DNA of 38,904 nt, from NCBI GenBank assembly GCA_022843445.1, contig JALHNS010000016.1, positions 1 to 38,904 on the forward strand. Direction: 5' to 3'. The notes beneath the pieces were generated by a model, which saw nothing but the letters and a program-made list of their open reading frames with translations, ran no database searches and was not told the origin of the DNA. The stretch comes from Gemmata sp. (GTDB lineage: Bacteria; Planctomycetota; Planctomycetia; Gemmatales; Gemmataceae). Shown piece by piece: positions 36,197 to 38,904 of this stretch. A program made the position numbers and the translations under genes. Each line of letters opens with the position of its first letter. Position 1 is the first letter of the stretch.

Positions 36197-37225
36197 ATGA
36201 TTCTCACCGCAAATGCACGAGCGCGGCGCGGGTTCACGCTGGTGGAACTCATGGTGGCCGCGTCCATGTGCGTTCTGGGCATGTGGCTGTTCACGTGGCT
36301 GTACAAGCAGGGCTTGGACAGCTTCCGCACGGCGAAGGCCCAAGCCGACCTGATGTCGCAAGAGCGCTCGGTGATCGAGCTGCTGCGCCGCGACCTGAGT
36401 GCCGACCACTTCTTGGACGAGGACCGCAAACCGAACCACGGGCGCAGGCTGAGCGACCAACTGCGCACCCTCGGCCCCGGCTACGCACTGCCGCGCGGCG
36501 GGTACTTCCAAGCCAACGGCACCGGGCCGACGAACACCGAGGCGACCGACGCCGACGGGTTCGTGTCGTGGCGCGCGAACCACGCGCTGCGGTTCACGGT
36601 GGTGCTGCCCGGCGGCACGCCGGACAAGCAGTTCAGCGTGCAAACGCCGGCGGCCGGCGGGCAGCAGTACGGCGGCGTGGGGGCCGAGGTCGCGTACTTC
36701 CTCGTCGTGGCCGGCCGCACCCCCGGCGGCGTGCAACTGTACGACCTGTACCGCCGGCAGCGGCTCGTGGCGCTCAACGACGACTACGCGCAAGCGTACA
36801 GCGGGTTCCTCAACCGGCCCGGCCCGGTGCTGAACATGCCCGACGTGGGTGAAGTGTTCGCGCTCCGCTCCACCGCGGGCCCGGCCCAAGTCGCCACGTT
36901 CGCCGACCTCCGCGCGAACCCGGCGCTGCGGGTGCCGTTTACACCCGTGACCGCCGCCGGGCGCGTGGGCGACGACAAGATCCTCTCGAACGTGGTGTCG
37001 TTCGAGACGAAGTACACCGGCACCCGCGGCCCGACGTACACCGGGCGCGCGTTCCCGGACTTGTTCACCACGACGAACTCCGATTACCCCTACGATTGGC
37101 TCCCCGCGAACTTTGACACCGGCAACAACCCGCAACTGCGGCTGACCGGCGTGCAGGTGCGGTTGCGCGTGTGGAACCCGAAGACGCTGCACGCCCGGCA
37201 AACGTCCGTCGTCGTCGACCTGTGA
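36197..37225 (+). CDS. Prepilin-like protein (GspJ/PilW-type N-terminus)
   Basis: RARRGFTLVELMVAASMCVLGMWLFTWLYKQGLDSFRTAKAQADLMSQERSVIELLRRDLSADHF. Confidence 0.9.
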   Translation: MILTANARARRGFTLVELMVAASMCVLGMWLFTWLYKQGLDSFRTAKAQADLMSQERSVIELLRRDLSADHFLDEDRKPNHGRRLSDQLRTLGPGYALPRGGYFQANGTGPTNTEATDADGFVSWRANHALRFTVVLPGGTPDKQFSVQTPAAGGQQYGGVGAEVAYFLVVAGRTPGGVQLYDLYRRQRLVALNDDYAQAYSGFLNRPGPVLNMPDVGEVFALRSTAGPAQVATFADLRANPALRVPFTPVTAAGRVGDDKILSNVVSFETKYTGTRGPTYTGRAFPDLFTTTNSDYPYDWLPANFDTGNNPQLRLTGVQVRLRVWNPKTLHARQTSVVVDL

Positions 37226-37303
37226 GCCGCGCGGGCGCACTCCGCTGACGAGAAGCGCCCCGGCTGATCCCGAACCCCGGACCTCCGCCCGGAGACCGCT
37301 ACC

Positions 37304-38904
37304 ATGTTCCGGCCGCTCGCTCGCTCGCACCGCCGACCGCCGCGCAAGGGTACCAGCTTCACGCTCATCGCGGTCTCCATGCTCACGCTGTTCGCGGCGG
37401 TGGGCATGGGGTACGCGCTGTTCGGGCACACGGTGAACAAGCAGGCGACGCGCAACGCCGAAGCGCAAGGGCAGGGCGGCGCGCCGTCAATCGTCGTGCC
37501 GGACCCCACCGGCACGATGAACCGGTTCCTCGGCGCGCTCATCTACGACGACGCGAACGACGGCACGGCCCTCTGGAACACCCTCCGCGGCCACAGTGTC
37601 GCGCGCTCGATGTACGGCGCGGACTGGGCGCTGCTGAACGCCGGCACCCCCATCACGACGGCGTGGGCCGGCGTGGGCATCACGCACGAGCAGCTCACAC
37701 TGCCGAACGGCACGCCGATCGACCGGTCGCGGGTGGTCAACTTCACGCCCGCCATCATTAACGGCGGGCCGTTCTTGGTCGATCCCGAGTACACCGGCAC
37801 GCGGCCCGTCACGGGCACCGCGCTCGCGCCGTTCGACCCGAACGCGCGCAACTACGTGAACAAGGCCGCCGGCTACAGCTTCGCGGACCTCAAAGACTTC
37901 TTCCTCGGCGCGGTGGACCCGGTGACGGGCCAAGTGCTGGTACAATCGTTCCACCGGGAATCGCTGTTCGGCCCCCTCGCGCCGAACAACCCGAACTGGA
38001 ACAGCGCCGAAGGGAAGTTCCTCACGCTGCGCCCGCGCCCGCTGGAACACCCGCAGTTCCCGCGCGTCCCGCCGGACGCGGACGGTCAGTATCGGGGCGA
38101 CGTGCAGAACCTGCCCGGCGGCGTGGGCGTGCAGCGCAACGACAGCCTCTGGATGGACATTGGCGCGCCGGTGTTCACGTGGAACAACAAGCGCATCAAG
38201 CCGATGGTCGCGCCGCTCATCGTGCCGCTGAACGGCCTGCTGAACGCCAGCGCGCACGGGCGCGCCGGGGTGCCGTCGCAAGCCGGGTTCGGGCCGCACG
38301 AAGTGAACCTCGCTTCGGCGCTGCCGAACAACGGCGCGAACGTCGTGGCGGCCCGCGGCACGCCGCAGCAGCGCAGCGGCCTGAACCAGCGCGCGTTCGC
38401 CCCGTTCGCGGCCGGCGCGCTGCCCGCCTACAGCCCGGTCGCGTGGCGCACCGCGCACGGCGCGCCGACGTACCCCGCCGGCGCGGACCTGAGCGGCCAA
38501 CCGAACTTCAACGGCCTCGAGACCGACAACACCCCGGTGGCGAACCACGCGAGCCTGTTCAACCCGAACCAGTGGCCGAGCACCGGTACCCCGCGCGCGT
38601 TCGCCACGACCGACGTGAAGCGCCTGCACCTGCGCTACGCGTTCATGCGCAACTTCTACCTCGACGGCGACCTGCCGCCGCAAGCGACCAACGACCTGCT
38701 CGGCACGCAACCGTTCCTCGCCGCGCCGACGCAGACCCAAGCGCACGCGTGGCGCACCGACCCGGCGCACGCGAACCGCCTGCTCGTGACGCCGTTCGGC
38801 TTCGACCTGCAGCGCCCGAAGGTGGCCCCGCAGCACCTCGGCGGCGCGCTGGCGCTGGCCGCGGGCGGCTTCAAGCCCACGAACCCGGAGCACGGTCGCC
38901 CGTA
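37304..38904 (+). CDS. Large pilus/secretion-associated protein with degenerate prepilin-like N-terminus; C-terminus runs off the window
   Basis: ATG 37304: MFRPLARSHRRPPRKGTSFTLIAVSMLTLFAAVGMGYALFGHTVNKQATRNAEAQGQGG...; frame open to the window end. Absent from the ORF track (no stop); the 468-aa minus ORF listed there is antisense. Confidence 0.85.
   Translation, partial: MFRPLARSHRRPPRKGTSFTLIAVSMLTLFAAVGMGYALFGHTVNKQATRNAEAQGQGGAPSIVVPDPTGTMNRFLGALIYDDANDGTALWNTLRGHSVARSMYGADWALLNAGTPITTAWAGVGITHEQLTLPNGTPIDRSRVVNFTPAIINGGPFLVDPEYTGTRPVTGTALAPFDPNARNYVNKAAGYSFADLKDFFLGAVDPVTGQVLVQSFHRESLFGPLAPNNPNWNSAEGKFLTLRPRPLEHPQFPRVPPDADGQYRGDVQNLPGGVGVQRNDSLWMDIGAPVFTWNNKRIKPMVAPLIVPLNGLLNASAHGRAGVPSQAGFGPHEVNLASALPNNGANVVAARGTPQQRSGLNQRAFAPFAAGALPAYSPVAWRTAHGAPTYPAGADLSGQPNFNGLETDNTPVANHASLFNPNQWPSTGTPRAFATTDVKRLHLRYAFMRNFYLDGDLPPQATNDLLGTQPFLAAPTQTQAHAWRTDPAHANRLLVTPFGFDLQRPKVAPQHLGGALALAAGGFKPTNPEHGRP

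Noticed and set aside
37487-38893. 468-aa minus ORF at the right edge
   Set aside because: Antisense to the open plus-strand frame from 37304; V/R/H-rich antisense composition with no recognisable motifs.
1-38904. CRISPR arrays, tRNA and rRNA genes
   Set aside because: No regularly spaced repeats with unique spacers, and no cloverleaf or rRNA-like sequence was recognised by eye. A tRNAscan or Infernal run would be needed for certainty.

Overview
A high-GC planctomycete-like (Gemmata-type) chromosomal window. No rRNA, tRNA or CRISPR array was recognised. Because of the GC content, many long ORFs in the supplied track are antisense or out-of-frame artefacts. The supported content falls into five parts. 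(1) 0-8 kb: a 5'-truncated solute-binding lipoprotein (minus strand, absent from the ORF track), an FHA protein, RibF, an ABC ATPase, a Tat-exported phosphoesterase, and several hypotheticals including one gene split by an apparent frameshift. (2) 8.4-18.1 kb: a WD40-like gene interrupted by one in-frame TAG, a Ser/Thr kinase, SbcD and SbcC, and a second WD40-like gene. (3) 18.2-25 kb: a three-gene operon with tandem paralogues of an uncharacterised W-x-x-WW family, a methyltransferase, an unlisted 36-aa basic micro-ORF, RimO, a Gemmata-type paralogous family protein, and an N-acyl-D-amino-acid deacylase-like amidohydrolase. (4) 25.3-38.9 kb: a hybrid type IV pilus / type II secretion-like cluster with two GspE/PilB ATPases flanking a PilT, a PilC/GspF, five prepilin-like proteins and a large truncated protein with a degenerate prepilin N-terminus. 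(5) A set of long intergenic inverted repeats that sit almost exactly at gene 3' ends. Several are nested palindromes, with each arm itself a hairpin. These hairpins are the most interesting structure not explained by the gene annotation.
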